This document shows positions 1-9,100 of a stretch of 64,000 nucleotides of DNA, in pieces. Position numbers and translations under genes: made by a program. The DNA lies in assembly GCA_019420585.1 (NCBI GenBank), contig JAHZGX010000013.1:62001-126000 (forward strand). Reading direction: 5' to 3'. The stretch is from Prevotellaceae bacterium (GTDB lineage Bacteria; Bacteroidota; Bacteroidia; Bacteroidales; Bacteroidaceae). Under the pieces are notes generated by a model. It searched no databases. It worked only from the letters and a program-made list of their open reading frames with translations, and had not been told where the DNA came from. The stretch's first letter is position 1. Every line of letters begins with the position of its first letter.

Positions 1-107
1 TGGTGAGTGAGGAAACGGGCAACATAAGTGCCGCTTACAATGACAACTTCCGCGCGCACCTCACAGCCGAGGATTTGGAACTGTTGCTCATGAAAGGCCG
101 GTTCTGA
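1..107 (+). CDS. cdaA: Diadenylate cyclase, C-terminal end (partial, cut by window edge)
   Basis: The window opens inside a plus-strand frame that reads from base 3 to a TGA at 105-107. The residues VSEETGNIS, followed by a basic stretch and LTAEDLELLL, match the end of the DisA_N/CdaA domain, which condenses two ATP molecules into cyclic di-AMP. In this family SEETG and the following IS lie near the end of the catalytic domain. Only about 34 residues are visible, so membrane segments and start cannot be judged. It lies 44 bases upstream of pta in the same direction. The call rests on one motif. Confidence 0.7.
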   Translation, partial: VSEETGNISAAYNDNFRAHLTAEDLELLLMKGRF

Positions 108-151
108 GAAGTACACAACAAACATCATATATAAAACAAGGAATCATCATC

Positions 152-1162
152 ATGAGTTTAATGGACAAGATTATCCTCCGCGCACAGCATGACAAGCAGC
201 GCATAGTGCTGCCTGAGAGCCTGGAGGAACGTACATTGACTGCTGCCGACCGTGCCCTGGCCGATGGGTTGGCCGACATCATTCTGATCGGCAGCAAGCA
301 GGAAATCTTTGCAGAGGCCGAGAAACTGGGTCTGAGAAACGTGGACAAGGCCACCATCATAGACCCCGCCACTAGCCCCAAGACCGAAGAGTACGCACAG
401 TTGCTCTTCCAACTGAGGCAGAAGAAGGGCATGACCATAGAGGAGGCACGCCGCAAGGTGATGGATCCTCTCTACTTTGGATGCCTCATCATCAAGAATG
501 GCGATGCCGACGGCCAGATTAGCGGTGCCCTCTCCACCACGGGTGACACCCTGCGCCCTGCGCTACAGATCATTAAGTGTGCACCGGGTATTTCCTGTGT
601 GAGCGGTGCCATGCTGCTCATCACGGAGGCTCCCGAGTATGGTGAGAATGGAGTGCTGGTGGTGGGCGACGTGGCCGTAACCCCTGTTCCAGATGCTTCG
701 CAACTTGCACAGATAGCCGTGTGCACTGCACAGACGGCGCGCAGCGTGGCCGGTTTTGCCGACCCTCGTGTGGCCATGCTTTCGTTCAGCACCAAGGGCA
801 GTGCCAAGCATGAGGTGGTGGACAAGGTGGTTGAGGCCACACGCCTGGCTCATGAACTGGATTCCGCACTGAAGTTGGACGGTGAGTTGCAGGCTGATGC
901 TGCACTGGTTCCATCGGTTGGAGCCAAGAAGGCACCGGGCAGCGATATCGCTGGCAAGGCAAACGTGCTGGTGTTCCCCTGTCTTGAGGTGGGCAATATA
1001 TCCTACAAACTGGTGCAACGGTTGGGGCATGCTGATGCCATTGGCCCCATCTTGCAGGGCATAGCACGTCCGGTGAACGACCTTTCACGTGGCTGTTCCG
1101 TGGATGACATATACAAGATGATTGCCATCACCGCCTGCCAGGCCATGGATGCCAAGAAGTAA
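152..1162 (+). CDS. pta: Phosphate acetyltransferase (short form)
   Basis: 336 aa, the length of the short Pta that has only the PTA_PTB catalytic domain and lacks the N-terminal DRTGG/AAA parts of the E. coli enzyme. It interconverts acetyl-CoA plus phosphate and acetyl phosphate plus CoA in the cytoplasm. Family signatures are the N-terminal RIVLPESLEERTLTAADRAL, the central GDADGQISGALSTTGDTLRPA around residues 115-135, and the C-terminal NISYKLVQRLG and GPILQGIARPVNDLSRG. The ATG is preceded by AAGGA about ten bases upstream. ackA follows after 100 bases in the same direction, so the two probably form the acetate-producing, ATP-yielding pair. No unusual residue was seen. Confidence 0.96.
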   Translation: MSLMDKIILRAQHDKQRIVLPESLEERTLTAADRALADGLADIILIGSKQEIFAEAEKLGLRNVDKATIIDPATSPKTEEYAQLLFQLRQKKGMTIEEARRKVMDPLYFGCLIIKNGDADGQISGALSTTGDTLRPALQIIKCAPGISCVSGAMLLITEAPEYGENGVLVVGDVAVTPVPDASQLAQIAVCTAQTARSVAGFADPRVAMLSFSTKGSAKHEVVDKVVEATRLAHELDSALKLDGELQADAALVPSVGAKKAPGSDIAGKANVLVFPCLEVGNISYKLVQRLGHADAIGPILQGIARPVNDLSRGCSVDDIYKMIAITACQAMDAKK

Positions 1163-1262
1163 CAGGACGGAGCAGCACATACATAATAATAATAATATAT
1201 ATACGGAAACAACGGGTCACAGCCATTCGGGCTGTGACTCTTCATGATAAAAGACATATTAT

Positions 1263-2456
1263 ATGAAGATTCTGGTACTGAACTGCGGAAGCAGTTCTAT
1301 CAAGTACGCTCTCTATGACATGGCCGACCATTCTGTCATAACCAGTGGCGGCATTGAGAAAATCGGCCTGCCCGACTCGTTTGTCAACGTGAAACTCCAT
1401 GGCGAGAAGCATCGCATCATGCGTCCCATTGAGGAGCACACGGCCGGTGTGCAGTTTATCTTTGAGGTGCTCACGCAGGGCGAGTATGCCGTGCTGGGTG
1501 ACTTGAACGAACTGGGTGCCGTGGGACACCGCATGGTGCACGGTGGCGAGCGTTTCAACAAGTCGGTGCTCCTCACTTCCGAGGTGATGGAAGCCTTTGA
1601 GGCCTGCAATGACCTGGCTCCCCTGCACAACCCCGCCAACATCAAAGGAGTGAATGCAGTGAAGGCTTTGCTGCCTGACATACCCCAGGTGGGCGTGTTT
1701 GACACGGCTTTCCACCAGACTATGCCCGACTATGCATTCATGTACGCCCTTCCTTATGACCTGTACAAGAAGTATGGCGTGCGCCGCTATGGATTCCACG
1801 GCACCAGCCACCGCTATGTGTCGCAGCGCGTCTGCAAGTTCCTGGGTGTGGAGGCCGAGGGCAAGAAGATTATCACCTGCCACATAGGCAACGGTGCTTC
1901 CATTGCAGCCGTGAAGGACGGCAAGTGCGTGGACACCTCCATGGGGCTCACTCCGCTTGAGGGCTTGATGATGGGCACGCGCAGCGGCGACATCGATGCC
2001 GGTGCGGTGACCTTCCTGATGGACAAGTTGGAACTGGACACCAAGGGTATCAGCAACTTGCTCAACAAGCAGTCGGGACTGGCCGGCGTGAGCCAACTGA
2101 GCAGCGACTTCCGCGACATTCTGGCCGGAATAGCCGCAGGCAATGACCAGGCAAGGCTGGCCAAAGAGATGTACACATACCGTATACGCAAGTACATCGG
2201 CCAGTATGCTGCCGCTATGGGCGGGGTGGACATCATCGTCTTCACCGGTGGTGCGGGCGAGAATCAGTGGGAGGTGCGCGAGGGTGCCACACAGGGACTG
2301 GAGTTCATGGGCGTGAGGATGGATGAGGCACGCAACCGCGCTTGCCGTGCTTCCGAGGCAATTCTCTCGGCCGATGGCAGCCAGGTGACCGTGTGTTGCA
2401 TTCCCACCGATGAGGAACTCATGATAGCCCTGGACACTGAGGCTCTGGCCTGCTGA
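1263..2456 (+). CDS. ackA: Acetate kinase
   Basis: 397 aa, normal family length. It phosphorylates ADP from acetyl phosphate, completing the Pta-AckA route. Motifs in order: VLNCGSSSIKYAL (residues 4-16, phosphate 1), GHRMVHGGE (about 89), DTAFHQTMP (about 149), RRYGFHGTSHRYVS (about 176), CHIGNGASIAAVKDGKC with GTRSGDIDAG (phosphate 2 and adenosine, about 208-248), and FTGGAGENQWEVRE near residue 327. Asn-7, Arg-91, His-180 and Arg-242 type positions are all present, so the enzyme should be active. It lies downstream of pta, and a strong hairpin follows the stop. Confidence 0.97.
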   Translation: MKILVLNCGSSSIKYALYDMADHSVITSGGIEKIGLPDSFVNVKLHGEKHRIMRPIEEHTAGVQFIFEVLTQGEYAVLGDLNELGAVGHRMVHGGERFNKSVLLTSEVMEAFEACNDLAPLHNPANIKGVNAVKALLPDIPQVGVFDTAFHQTMPDYAFMYALPYDLYKKYGVRRYGFHGTSHRYVSQRVCKFLGVEAEGKKIITCHIGNGASIAAVKDGKCVDTSMGLTPLEGLMMGTRSGDIDAGAVTFLMDKLELDTKGISNLLNKQSGLAGVSQLSSDFRDILAGIAAGNDQARLAKEMYTYRIRKYIGQYAAAMGGVDIIVFTGGAGENQWEVREGATQGLEFMGVRMDEARNRACRASEAILSADGSQVTVCCIPTDEELMIALDTEALAC

Positions 2457-2482
2457 GCCCGGGCGGACGGAACACTTACCTG

Positions 2483-2523
2483 AACAGGCATCCGGGAGGC
2501 TTGGGGCTTCCCGGGTGCCTGTT
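2483..2523 (+). terminator. Hairpin terminator after ackA
   Basis: AACAGGCATCCGGGAG and TTCCCGGGTGCCTGTT pair over 16 positions with two G-T or A-C type imperfections, closing a nine-base loop. It begins 26 bases after the ackA stop. The T tract after it is weak (GTCATATAG), which is common in this phylum. Read as the end of pta-ackA. Confidence 0.65.
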
Positions 2524-2584
2524 GTCATATAGTCTTGCCGCCTGATGTTCCGTGCCCAAATGCAATTTATTGAGGCAAAGGACA

Positions 2585-2612
2585 CTTGTATGAGAGAAAA
2601 GCCTTAAATTTG
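2585..2612 (+). promoter_or_regulatory. Bacteroidetes-type promoter for the aldose epimerase
   Basis: TAAATTTG at 2605-2612 fits the -7 consensus TAnnTTTG, with a partial -33 element (CTTG) about 17-20 bases upstream. The start of transcription would fall near 2619, giving a leader of about 68 bases. It lies in the gap between the ackA terminator and the epimerase, as expected for a separate unit. Confidence 0.5.
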
Positions 2613-2686
2613 TAAGGACATAGGCAGAAAAAGCAAGGAATACACATACACATTACATAACCAACAACAAAAGAAAGAGAACCAAG

Positions 2687-3850
2687 ATGAAAAAGTTCAC
2701 ACTTGCCTGCATGGCTTTAGCCGCAGGCCTGAGCATGGTTTCCTGTGACCCGAAACCAAAGACTGACAAGCAGGAAGAGGCTACCCTTACCAAGTCGGGA
2801 CTTGATCCCGAGAACTTCCTGACAGACTCCACTGCACTGTACGTGCTCTCTAACCAGAGCGGCATGGAAGTGTGCTTCACCAACTTCGGCGGCCGCATCG
2901 TAAGTATCTGGGTGCCGGGTAAGGAAGGCAAAATGTATGACGTGTGTCTGGGGCATGACTCCATAGGAGACTATGTGAAGTATGGTGCCCAGGGATGCAA
3001 CTTCGGCGCGCTTATCGGCCGCTACGGCAACCGCATTGCCAAGGGACAGTTCACCCTGGACGGCGAGACTTACCAGTTGCCTCTCAACAACAACGGGAAC
3101 ACCCTGCATGGCGGCGGGGAGATTGCTTTCCATAACCGTATTTGGACTGCAGAGCAGCCCGATGACCAGCATCTGACATTTACCACCACCAGCCCTGACG
3201 GCGAAGACGGATTCCCCGGCAACATCGAGGTGAAGGTGACTTACACGCTGACTGATGACAATGCCTTGCAGATTGCCTACGAGGCCACTACAGACAAGGC
3301 CACTGTGCTGAACCTGACCAACCACTGTTACTTCAACCTGAGTGGTGACCCCTCAACCGATTGCTTGGATGAGGTGTTGCAGTTGGATGCCGACAGCATG
3401 ACCAACGTGGACGAGAACGTGCTGGTGACGGGCGAGATTGTACCCGTGGAGGGAACGCCCTTCGACTTCCGCACCCCCACAGCCATCGGCGAGCGCATCA
3501 ACGATACCACCAACGAGCAACTGAAGAACGGCAACGGATATGACCACAACTGGGTTCTGAACACACGTGGTGATATCAACAAGGCATTCGGAAGCATCTA
3601 CGACCCCAACAGCGGAGTGGAGATGACCATGTACACTGACCAGCCCGGCGTACAGTTCTATGCCGGTAACTTCCTTGATGGTTCGTTCGTGGGCAAAAAG
3701 GGCATCAAGCACCCGCAGCGCAGTGCCATGTGCTTTGAGTCACAGCATTATCCCGATAGCCCCAACCAGCCCCAGTTCCCCAGCACGGTGCTGCGTCCGG
3801 GCGAGAAGTACCAGACTCAGACCATCTATAAGTTCAGTGTGAAGGAGTAA
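2687..3850 (+). CDS. galM: Aldose 1-epimerase (mutarotase), lipoprotein
   Basis: 387 aa. It interconverts alpha and beta anomers of hexoses such as galactose and glucose. The N-terminus is a lipoprotein signal: MKK, a hydrophobic run and a VSC lipobox ending at Cys-20, so the enzyme is probably anchored in an outer-cell membrane and works in the periplasm. Mutarotase marks are GRYGNRIAKGQF (about 105-116), the N-N-G-N-TLHGG stretch (about 135), TNHCYFNLSG with the catalytic His (about 210), NGYDHNWVLN (about 283), and CFESQHYPDSPN near residue 345 containing the catalytic Glu. It is monocistronic, with its own promoter and terminator. Periplasmic mutarotases of this kind are usual in glycan-degrading Bacteroidales. 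Confidence 0.93.
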   Translation: MKKFTLACMALAAGLSMVSCDPKPKTDKQEEATLTKSGLDPENFLTDSTALYVLSNQSGMEVCFTNFGGRIVSIWVPGKEGKMYDVCLGHDSIGDYVKYGAQGCNFGALIGRYGNRIAKGQFTLDGETYQLPLNNNGNTLHGGGEIAFHNRIWTAEQPDDQHLTFTTTSPDGEDGFPGNIEVKVTYTLTDDNALQIAYEATTDKATVLNLTNHCYFNLSGDPSTDCLDEVLQLDADSMTNVDENVLVTGEIVPVEGTPFDFRTPTAIGERINDTTNEQLKNGNGYDHNWVLNTRGDINKAFGSIYDPNSGVEMTMYTDQPGVQFYAGNFLDGSFVGKKGIKHPQRSAMCFESQHYPDSPNQPQFPSTVLRPGEKYQTQTIYKFSVKE

Positions 3851-3907
3851 TCAGCATTTCCTGTTCCTGCCCTCAGTATGGGTAGGAGGCAGGGCATCTG
3901 TTGAGCA

Positions 3908-3955
3908 AAGGCTCCCTGGCCGGGTCATCATATCCGGGCAGGGAGCCTTCTCATT
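3908..3955 (+). terminator. Rho-independent terminator after the epimerase gene
   Basis: AAGGCTCCCTG and CAGGGAGCCTT form a perfect stem with an inner CCGG/CCGG pair, followed by CTCATTT. It begins 57 bases past the stop codon. Confidence 0.75.
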
Positions 3956-4060
3956 TACATTTTAGGGCAGCGCGTATTGTCAGGCAAAGACATTCTTGGC
4001 CTGCAAGATTGACACATTGATATTTCCGTTTCGCACGCTTGCATCGCGTATATTATTTTT

Positions 4061-4112
4061 CTAACTGGAAAAAAATATTTCTCCAACTAGGAAATTATTT
4101 TTTCCCAGTTAG
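4061..4112. repeat. AT-rich inverted repeat, 17-nt arms
   Basis: The arms 4061-4077 (CTAACTGGAAAAAAATA) and 4096-4112 (TATTTTTTCCCAGTTAG) pair at 16 of 17 positions. The loop holds a third related copy (CCAACTAGGAAAT). It lies in the 437-base gene-free gap between the epimerase terminator and the phosphoesterase. No coding potential was seen. Probably part of a dispersed intergenic repeat with the element at 4209-4334. Confidence 0.55.
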
Positions 4113-4208
4113 CGCATTTTCGTGGGCTCTTTTCAAGATTCATGGCAAGAGACTCTTGCAGGGAAGAGTTGCCTATTTGAGACACGGATTTCCTTGTTTC
4201 TTTGGGAC

Positions 4209-4334
4209 ACACGTATTACCTGACCGGAACATGTATATTGCCGGGGCAGGGAATACGTGTTGCACGAAGGGCGATGCCGGACAGCCCGAAGCAATCCATG
4301 CATCGTATAAAGCATAAGAACAACGGCGGTGGAT
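4209..4334 (+). repeat. Dispersed intergenic element, copy A
   Basis: The stretch from about 4232 to 4334 recurs, inverted, at 33757-33843. An identical core of just over 30 bases covers ACGAAGGGCGATGCC and the following GGACAGCCCGAAGCAATCC. Copy A has 13 extra bases before AAGCATAAGAACAACGG. Just upstream, ACGTATT at 4211 and AATACGT at 4252 pair and enclose CCTG/CAGG, so the element can also fold. Nothing here looks coding. Confidence 0.6.
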
Positions 4335-4386
4335 TGTTCCTATTTTATTATGACACAGACTTTTGGTACATGCAGCGCTCTGTTTT

Positions 4387-5823
4387 TTAGCCCTTGTCTA
4401 CTTGCCAGTCTGTGTATATGGGTTCGCCCTTCTTGCCAAAGCATTCGCAGGGACGTACACAGAAGCGGTAGGGGAATTTCACAGGCACCTCTGCCTCGCC
4501 GAACACACAAGTTACCTCATCGCGGTCATGCTCCTCACACAGGTAGAAGTGTGGCGACATCACCCTTTTCTGGCAGGCCACGCGCTTCACGTCGGCTCTC
4601 ATTTCTTCCAGTGTTACCTCGAAGTCAAAGGCGCGCACCCCGTTTCTTTCCTTGAGCACATTGGGGAAGTGCACGGTGGTCTGCTGCTGTTCCTTGCCCT
4701 TGCGGTCTTTTCCTTTTGCCTTGGTTACGGTTGCCTTGTCGCCTTGGGCAAACTGTGGCACCACGGCTCTGTCTGCACGGTAACTGAAGGAAAGCGGCTT
4801 CACGTTGCCCGAGAGCGGCAGTGGGATGACCCAGTTGTCGGCCAGCGGACGGTCATACATGAAGTCCCGGCGTTCCAGTGTCACGCCGTCATCGTAGACG
4901 GTCATCACCATTCCCTGCTTGCCATCGCTCTGATTCACGCTTGGCATCTGCGAGGGATACTCCGGGCCTCCGTCAATGTACGTGTTCTCGCGCCCTCCGA
5001 ACGAGTAGGTATAACTGAGTGATGCCGTTCCCACGCTGACGAATGCCCCTTGCCATATGGTGCGCTCGTCATTGAGTATCTGGTGGGAGTGTCCGCTGAA
5101 GGCAATGCAGTTGTTGAAGCGGCTCAGTATTTCAGTCACCTCACCGTTGTCCTGCCCCCATGCCCATTCGCCGGAGCAGGTGCCCTTGGGGTGTGGGTGC
5201 TGGAAATAGAAGAAGGGCTTCTGGCCTGCAAGTTCCTTGGCATGTGCCTCCATGAACTCTTTCAATCCCGGTGTGTTCTTCCAGTTGGTCCAGTGCGCGC
5301 CAACAAACTTGTAGCCCTTCACCTCCTTGAGGTAAATGGGTTGGAACTTCTCCTTGTAATACTTCTTCCACAGGGCTTCCCTGCGGTCGCATATCGCCTC
5401 GCGTGCCAGCGTCTGCTCGCGGTCATCGCCCTGCAGGGCCTCGTTGACTGTGCCGTAATGATGTCCCTCAATGTCGTGGTTGCCGTATACGAAAAGCCTT
5501 TCCACATGCTTTCCGTTGGGCAGCCGGTCCTTGGGGAATACCTTGAACCACGTTTCCGCCACTAGCCTCATTTGCCGTTCCAGTCCGGTGTCGGCCATGT
5601 CTCCGGCAATGAGCACCGCGTCCACCTCACGGTCACGGAAATACTTGAATGTACGCTCCAGCACGGGCAGGTCACGCTCTAGGCGTATGTGAATGTCACT
5701 CAGAATACCCACGCGCAGGCGTGGAGTGCCCAGCGCTGCGGTGGTCTGTGCAAATGCCCTCAAGTCAAGGCACATGGCTCCGGTGATCAGCGCGCTGCTC
5801 CGCAGAAAGTCTCTTCTGTCCAT
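4387..5823 (-). CDS. Tat-exported calcineurin-like phosphoesterase
   Basis: 478 aa from the ATG at 5823. An upstream in-frame Met at 5925 would add 34 residues unlike any signal peptide, so the shorter form is preferred. The N-terminus MDRRDFLRSSALITG is a twin-arginine signal ending near AFAQ, so the folded protein is exported to the periplasm. Metallophosphoesterase motifs: LSDIHIRL (about 42), AGDMADTG (about 74), YGNHDIEGHH (about 113), HPHPKG (about 212), and SGHSHQ (about 246). These supply the Asp, His and Asn ligands of a binuclear metal site. About 200 C-terminal residues have no motif I know. The substrate cannot be read from the sequence. It stands alone, downstream of the ABC operon but separated from it by a terminator. 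Confidence 0.85.
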   Translation of the reverse strand: MDRRDFLRSSALITGAMCLDLRAFAQTTAALGTPRLRVGILSDIHIRLERDLPVLERTFKYFRDREVDAVLIAGDMADTGLERQMRLVAETWFKVFPKDRLPNGKHVERLFVYGNHDIEGHHYGTVNEALQGDDREQTLAREAICDRREALWKKYYKEKFQPIYLKEVKGYKFVGAHWTNWKNTPGLKEFMEAHAKELAGQKPFFYFQHPHPKGTCSGEWAWGQDNGEVTEILSRFNNCIAFSGHSHQILNDERTIWQGAFVSVGTASLSYTYSFGGRENTYIDGGPEYPSQMPSVNQSDGKQGMVMTVYDDGVTLERRDFMYDRPLADNWVIPLPLSGNVKPLSFSYRADRAVVPQFAQGDKATVTKAKGKDRKGKEQQQTTVHFPNVLKERNGVRAFDFEVTLEEMRADVKRVACQKRVMSPHFYLCEEHDRDEVTCVFGEAEVPVKFPYRFCVRPCECFGKKGEPIYTDWQVDKG

Positions 5824-5910
5824 ATAGTCTCTTTCGTTAGTTGGATGTTTTCGTCTCCTGACATGTAAAGTTACGCATAAATCCGCACACAGGCCGGCCT
5901 CCCTCCCCGG

Positions 5911-5960
5911 AAAAAGCATTCGCACCGTCCGCCCGGGTAAGAGGGGGCAGGCGGTGCGAA
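5911..5960 (-). terminator. Terminator of the efflux/ABC operon
   Basis: TTCGCACCG and CGGTGCGAA form the stem (5919-5927 and 5952-5960). On the minus strand the hairpin is followed by TGCTTTTT. It lies 20 bases past the ATPase gene stop. Confidence 0.75.
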
Positions 5961-5980
5961 AGGCATAACACGCTCAATAC

Positions 5981-6649
5981 TTACTTCTCGCTGACGATGT
6001 GTCCGTCAAAGAGTCGTATCACACGGTGCGCTATGCGCGCATCGTGCTCGTTGTGCGTCACCATCACAATGCTGGTGCCCTCCTGGTTGAGTTCGGTGAG
6101 CAGCCTCATCACTTCGGCTCCGTTCTTTGAGTCCAGGTTTCCCGTTGGCTCGTCGGCCAGTATCATCTTGGGATTGAACACCACAGCGCGGGCTATGGCC
6201 ACGCGCTGCTGCTGTCCGCCGGAGAGTTGGTGAGGGAAGTGCTTGGCACGGTGACTGATGGCCATGCGCTTCATGATTTCCTGTACACGCTGCCTGCGCT
6301 CGGCGCGTGGCATGTCCAGATAGGTCAGGGGTAGTTCAATGTTCTCCTGCACGTTCAGTTCGTCAATCAGGTTGAAACTCTGGAACACGAAGCCTATCTC
6401 GCCCTTGCGCACGTTGGTGCGCTCCTTCTCGCGCAGATCCTGCACCTCTCGGTCCCCCAGCCAATACTTTCCTGCTGTGGGGTTGTCCAGCAGTCCCAGG
6501 ATGTTCAGCAGTGTGGACTTGCCGCAGCCCGAAGGTCCCATGATAGCTACAAACTCGCCGTCCTTCACCTCGAAGGACACATTGTCCAGTGCCACAGTCT
6601 CCACCTCTTCCGTGCGGAAACTCTTGCTCAGATTCTCTACCTTAATCAT
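5981..6649 (-). CDS. ABC transporter ATPase (MacB/LolD type)
   Basis: 222 aa, the usual length for a stand-alone ATPase that pairs with FtsX/MacB permeases. Walker A GPSGCGKST (about 39-47), Q-loop in VFQSFNLI (about 89), signature LSGGQQQRVAIARA (about 142), Walker B MILADEPTGNLDS (about 163), and a switch His in MVTHNEH (about 198) are intact. It is the last gene of the six-gene operon, 52 bases after the first permease. As the only ATPase it presumably serves all three permeases. It works at the cytoplasmic face of the inner membrane. Confidence 0.95.
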   Translation of the reverse strand: MIKVENLSKSFRTEEVETVALDNVSFEVKDGEFVAIMGPSGCGKSTLLNILGLLDNPTAGKYWLGDREVQDLREKERTNVRKGEIGFVFQSFNLIDELNVQENIELPLTYLDMPRAERRQRVQEIMKRMAISHRAKHFPHQLSGGQQQRVAIARAVVFNPKMILADEPTGNLDSKNGAEVMRLLTELNQEGTSIVMVTHNEHDARIAHRVIRLFDGHIVSEK

Positions 6650-6701
6650 AATTTCTATGTGTTACGTTTGTTTTATATTTCTGTGAAATGTTCGCCTTCG
6701 C

Positions 6702-9077
6702 TTACTCGTCCTTGATGTGCAGGGCGGGGTTCTCGGTTGCCGCCTGCCGCACTTGCACTATGACGGCCATCAGCGAGGTAAGCAGGCAGACGGCACCCGC
6801 CAAGGCTACGCCCGGGCCGGCTGCTATGCGGTAAGAATAGTCCATCAGCCAATGCTCGGCCAGCCACCATGCGGCAGGAACCGAGAGTAAGAAGGCGATG
6901 GCGGTGTGGCTGAGGAACGTGCGCGTCAGCCGCCATTGTACTTGCGAGGCCGTGCTGCCGAACACCTTCCTCACGGCCACCTCGCGCCTGCGCTGCTGGA
7001 TGAAGAACGTGCTCATGGCCACCAGCCCCAACACGCTCACCATGATGGCCACCACGGCAAACCACGCCATGATGGTGCCCATGCGCTGTTGCTCCTTGAA
7101 GGTGTCGCTCATCTTCTGCATCACGTAGGGGCGCGTGTCCACGTCACCCATGTGCTTGCCCGTCACCTTGTGATATACCTGGTCCACTTGTCGGAAGGCC
7201 TCCGCCTCATCGCCCCTCACGCGCACCAGGAAGTCCCACGGGTGCTGCACCTCGCATATCTGTATCAACACAGGGTGCTGCTCACTGGTCACGTTCCTGA
7301 TTACGAAGTCCTCCATCACTCCGTTGAGGGGTATAGGCTCGTTGCCCATTGCCGAACAGATGACCGAGCGCGTGCTGTCCTCCAGCCCGCCTATCTCTGC
7401 CAGGAACTGCCTGTTCACCCAGATTCCCCTTGTGGGGTCGGCCTGCTTGTTGTCACGCGCCACTTTGAGCCCTGTCACCTTGAAGAAACAGGAGTCGCCT
7501 ATCATCACCTGCAGGGACACGGTCTTGCCCTCATGCGTGAACGTGTTGTTGTTCCCTCCCTGGAAGGGGTACCCGGCGCATGCCGATGCTCCCTCCACGC
7601 AGGATAGTTTCTTCAGTTCGGTGAGCAGCGTGCTCCACTGCTCCGGACTCTTGCAGATGTTGTCCAGTACCATCAGATGCTCCGTGTCGTAGCCCATGGG
7701 AGCATGGATGAGGTGATGCGTCTGTGCATAGATGGTCAGAGCCAAGGTGAGCATGACAATGGTGGCCGCATTCTGCAGCACGATGAACACGCGCGAGAGC
7801 GTCATGCGCATGCTCATGCGGAACGAGCCTCGCACCACATCTATTGGCCGCACCCTCGAGATGATGACCGCCGGCATCAAGCCCGTCACTCCGCCGGTCA
7901 CCAGCACGAGTGCCAGCATGCCGCACAGGAATGTCGGCTCCAGTATGCCCAGCATGTCAATCTCCGTCTGCAGAATGCTTCCCGCATACTCGTGTACCGA
8001 CCAGGCCATGGCTGTGCTCAGCAGGAAGGAGCACATGCACAGGCACATGCTCTCCATGATGAGTCGCATCAGCACATCGCCTCTCTGCGCACCCATCAGG
8101 CGGCGCGTAGCCATCTCCTTGGCCCGCTTTGCTCCTTGGGCAGTGCTCAGGTTCACATAATTGAACACCGCGAAGAGCAGTATGGCCAGCCCCACCGCGA
8201 ACAGTATGTTCACCAGCCTCTTGTCCCCGTGCATGCTCACGGCACCCCCGTACTGCGCCGGGTACGCCTTCGAGAAGTAGCGGTCGCTGAAGCGCAGCAG
8301 TTTGGTGTGCGTCTCCCTGCCCGGCAGTTTGTATACCCAGAAGCCCATCTGCTTGTAAGCCTCGTCAAATGCCGGCCCCATCTGGCTCAGGTCGTTGCCC
8401 GGCTTGGCAAGGAGGAACACCAGCGCTCCCGATGCATTGCCCATGTGTGGTGCGGTGATGTAGTCGTTCACCTTGTCCATGTGCTCAAAGCGGATAATCA
8501 GGTCACTCTTGCCCAGCGAAGTGCGTCCCGGGTTGCGGTACACGCCTGTCACGTGCACAGTAAGCCCCTCCATCTCATTGAGTGTGATGCGTTTTCCTAT
8601 CGGGTTCTCTCCTCCCCACATCCGTCGTGCAAAGTTCTCCTCCACCACGGCCGCCTGCATGTCATCCAGCACGTGCTGTCTGTCGCCCTGCACCATCGGG
8701 AAGGAGAAGATGCGGAAGAAGGTGCTGTCAGTAAACACTGTGGTCATCTGTATGGGCTTCTCCTCCACCGTGGTCTCCAGCCTCTCGGTAGCCACTCCGC
8801 AGGTCGTCTCCAGTTGGGGAAAGGACTTCATCAGCGCTTTCTGCGTCTGCCAGTGGGTGCCCTCCAGTATGTCCTTGTCGTCTCCGTAGACGCACACCGA
8901 ATAGATGCGGTCGGCCTTGTCGATGCACTTGTCCACGCTGTTTTCCTGCTGCGCATAGAGCATGATGAGGATGACAAACATCATGCTCACCGAGAAGCCC
9001 AGCACGTTGACCAGCGTGTAGAACTTGTTTCGTGAGAGGGACACGCCGAAGGTCTTTAAGTCAAATATCCTTTTCAT
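6702..9077 (-). CDS. FtsX/MacB-type ABC permease (1 of 3)
   Basis: 791 aa. The layout is TM1 near residues 20-42 (FYTLVNVLGFSVSMMFVILI), a large periplasmic MacB_PCD domain to about 280, three helices around 290-390 with the ATKRAKEMATRRLMGAQRGDV coupling stretch, a second MacB_PCD-like half, and a C-terminal FtsX domain with RRREVAVRKVFG coupling and TM helices to residue 785. The end, NPALHIKDE, resembles NPARYLKDE and NPVRHFADE of the next two permeases. Together they suggest duplication. Substrate unknown. Permeases of this double-FtsX type use mechanotransmission rather than classical transport. Confidence 0.9.
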   Translation of the reverse strand: MKRIFDLKTFGVSLSRNKFYTLVNVLGFSVSMMFVILIMLYAQQENSVDKCIDKADRIYSVCVYGDDKDILEGTHWQTQKALMKSFPQLETTCGVATERLETTVEEKPIQMTTVFTDSTFFRIFSFPMVQGDRQHVLDDMQAAVVEENFARRMWGGENPIGKRITLNEMEGLTVHVTGVYRNPGRTSLGKSDLIIRFEHMDKVNDYITAPHMGNASGALVFLLAKPGNDLSQMGPAFDEAYKQMGFWVYKLPGRETHTKLLRFSDRYFSKAYPAQYGGAVSMHGDKRLVNILFAVGLAILLFAVFNYVNLSTAQGAKRAKEMATRRLMGAQRGDVLMRLIMESMCLCMCSFLLSTAMAWSVHEYAGSILQTEIDMLGILEPTFLCGMLALVLVTGGVTGLMPAVIISRVRPIDVVRGSFRMSMRMTLSRVFIVLQNAATIVMLTLALTIYAQTHHLIHAPMGYDTEHLMVLDNICKSPEQWSTLLTELKKLSCVEGASACAGYPFQGGNNNTFTHEGKTVSLQVMIGDSCFFKVTGLKVARDNKQADPTRGIWVNRQFLAEIGGLEDSTRSVICSAMGNEPIPLNGVMEDFVIRNVTSEQHPVLIQICEVQHPWDFLVRVRGDEAEAFRQVDQVYHKVTGKHMGDVDTRPYVMQKMSDTFKEQQRMGTIMAWFAVVAIMVSVLGLVAMSTFFIQQRRREVAVRKVFGSTASQVQWRLTRTFLSHTAIAFLLSVPAAWWLAEHWLMDYSYRIAAGPGVALAGAVCLLTSLMAVIVQVRQAATENPALHIKDE

Positions 9078-9100
9078 TTGTATAAGAAAATATAGTGTTG

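Noticed and set aside
1242..2585. 447-aa open frame on the minus strand across ackA
   Set aside because: It lies opposite acetate kinase, whose motifs are complete. No motif is seen in the reverse frame.
7677..9035. 452-aa open frame on the plus strand inside the permease gene
   Set aside because: It is antisense to an intact 791-aa FtsX-type permease, is rich in His and Arg from reverse reading of GC-rich codons, and has no family signs.
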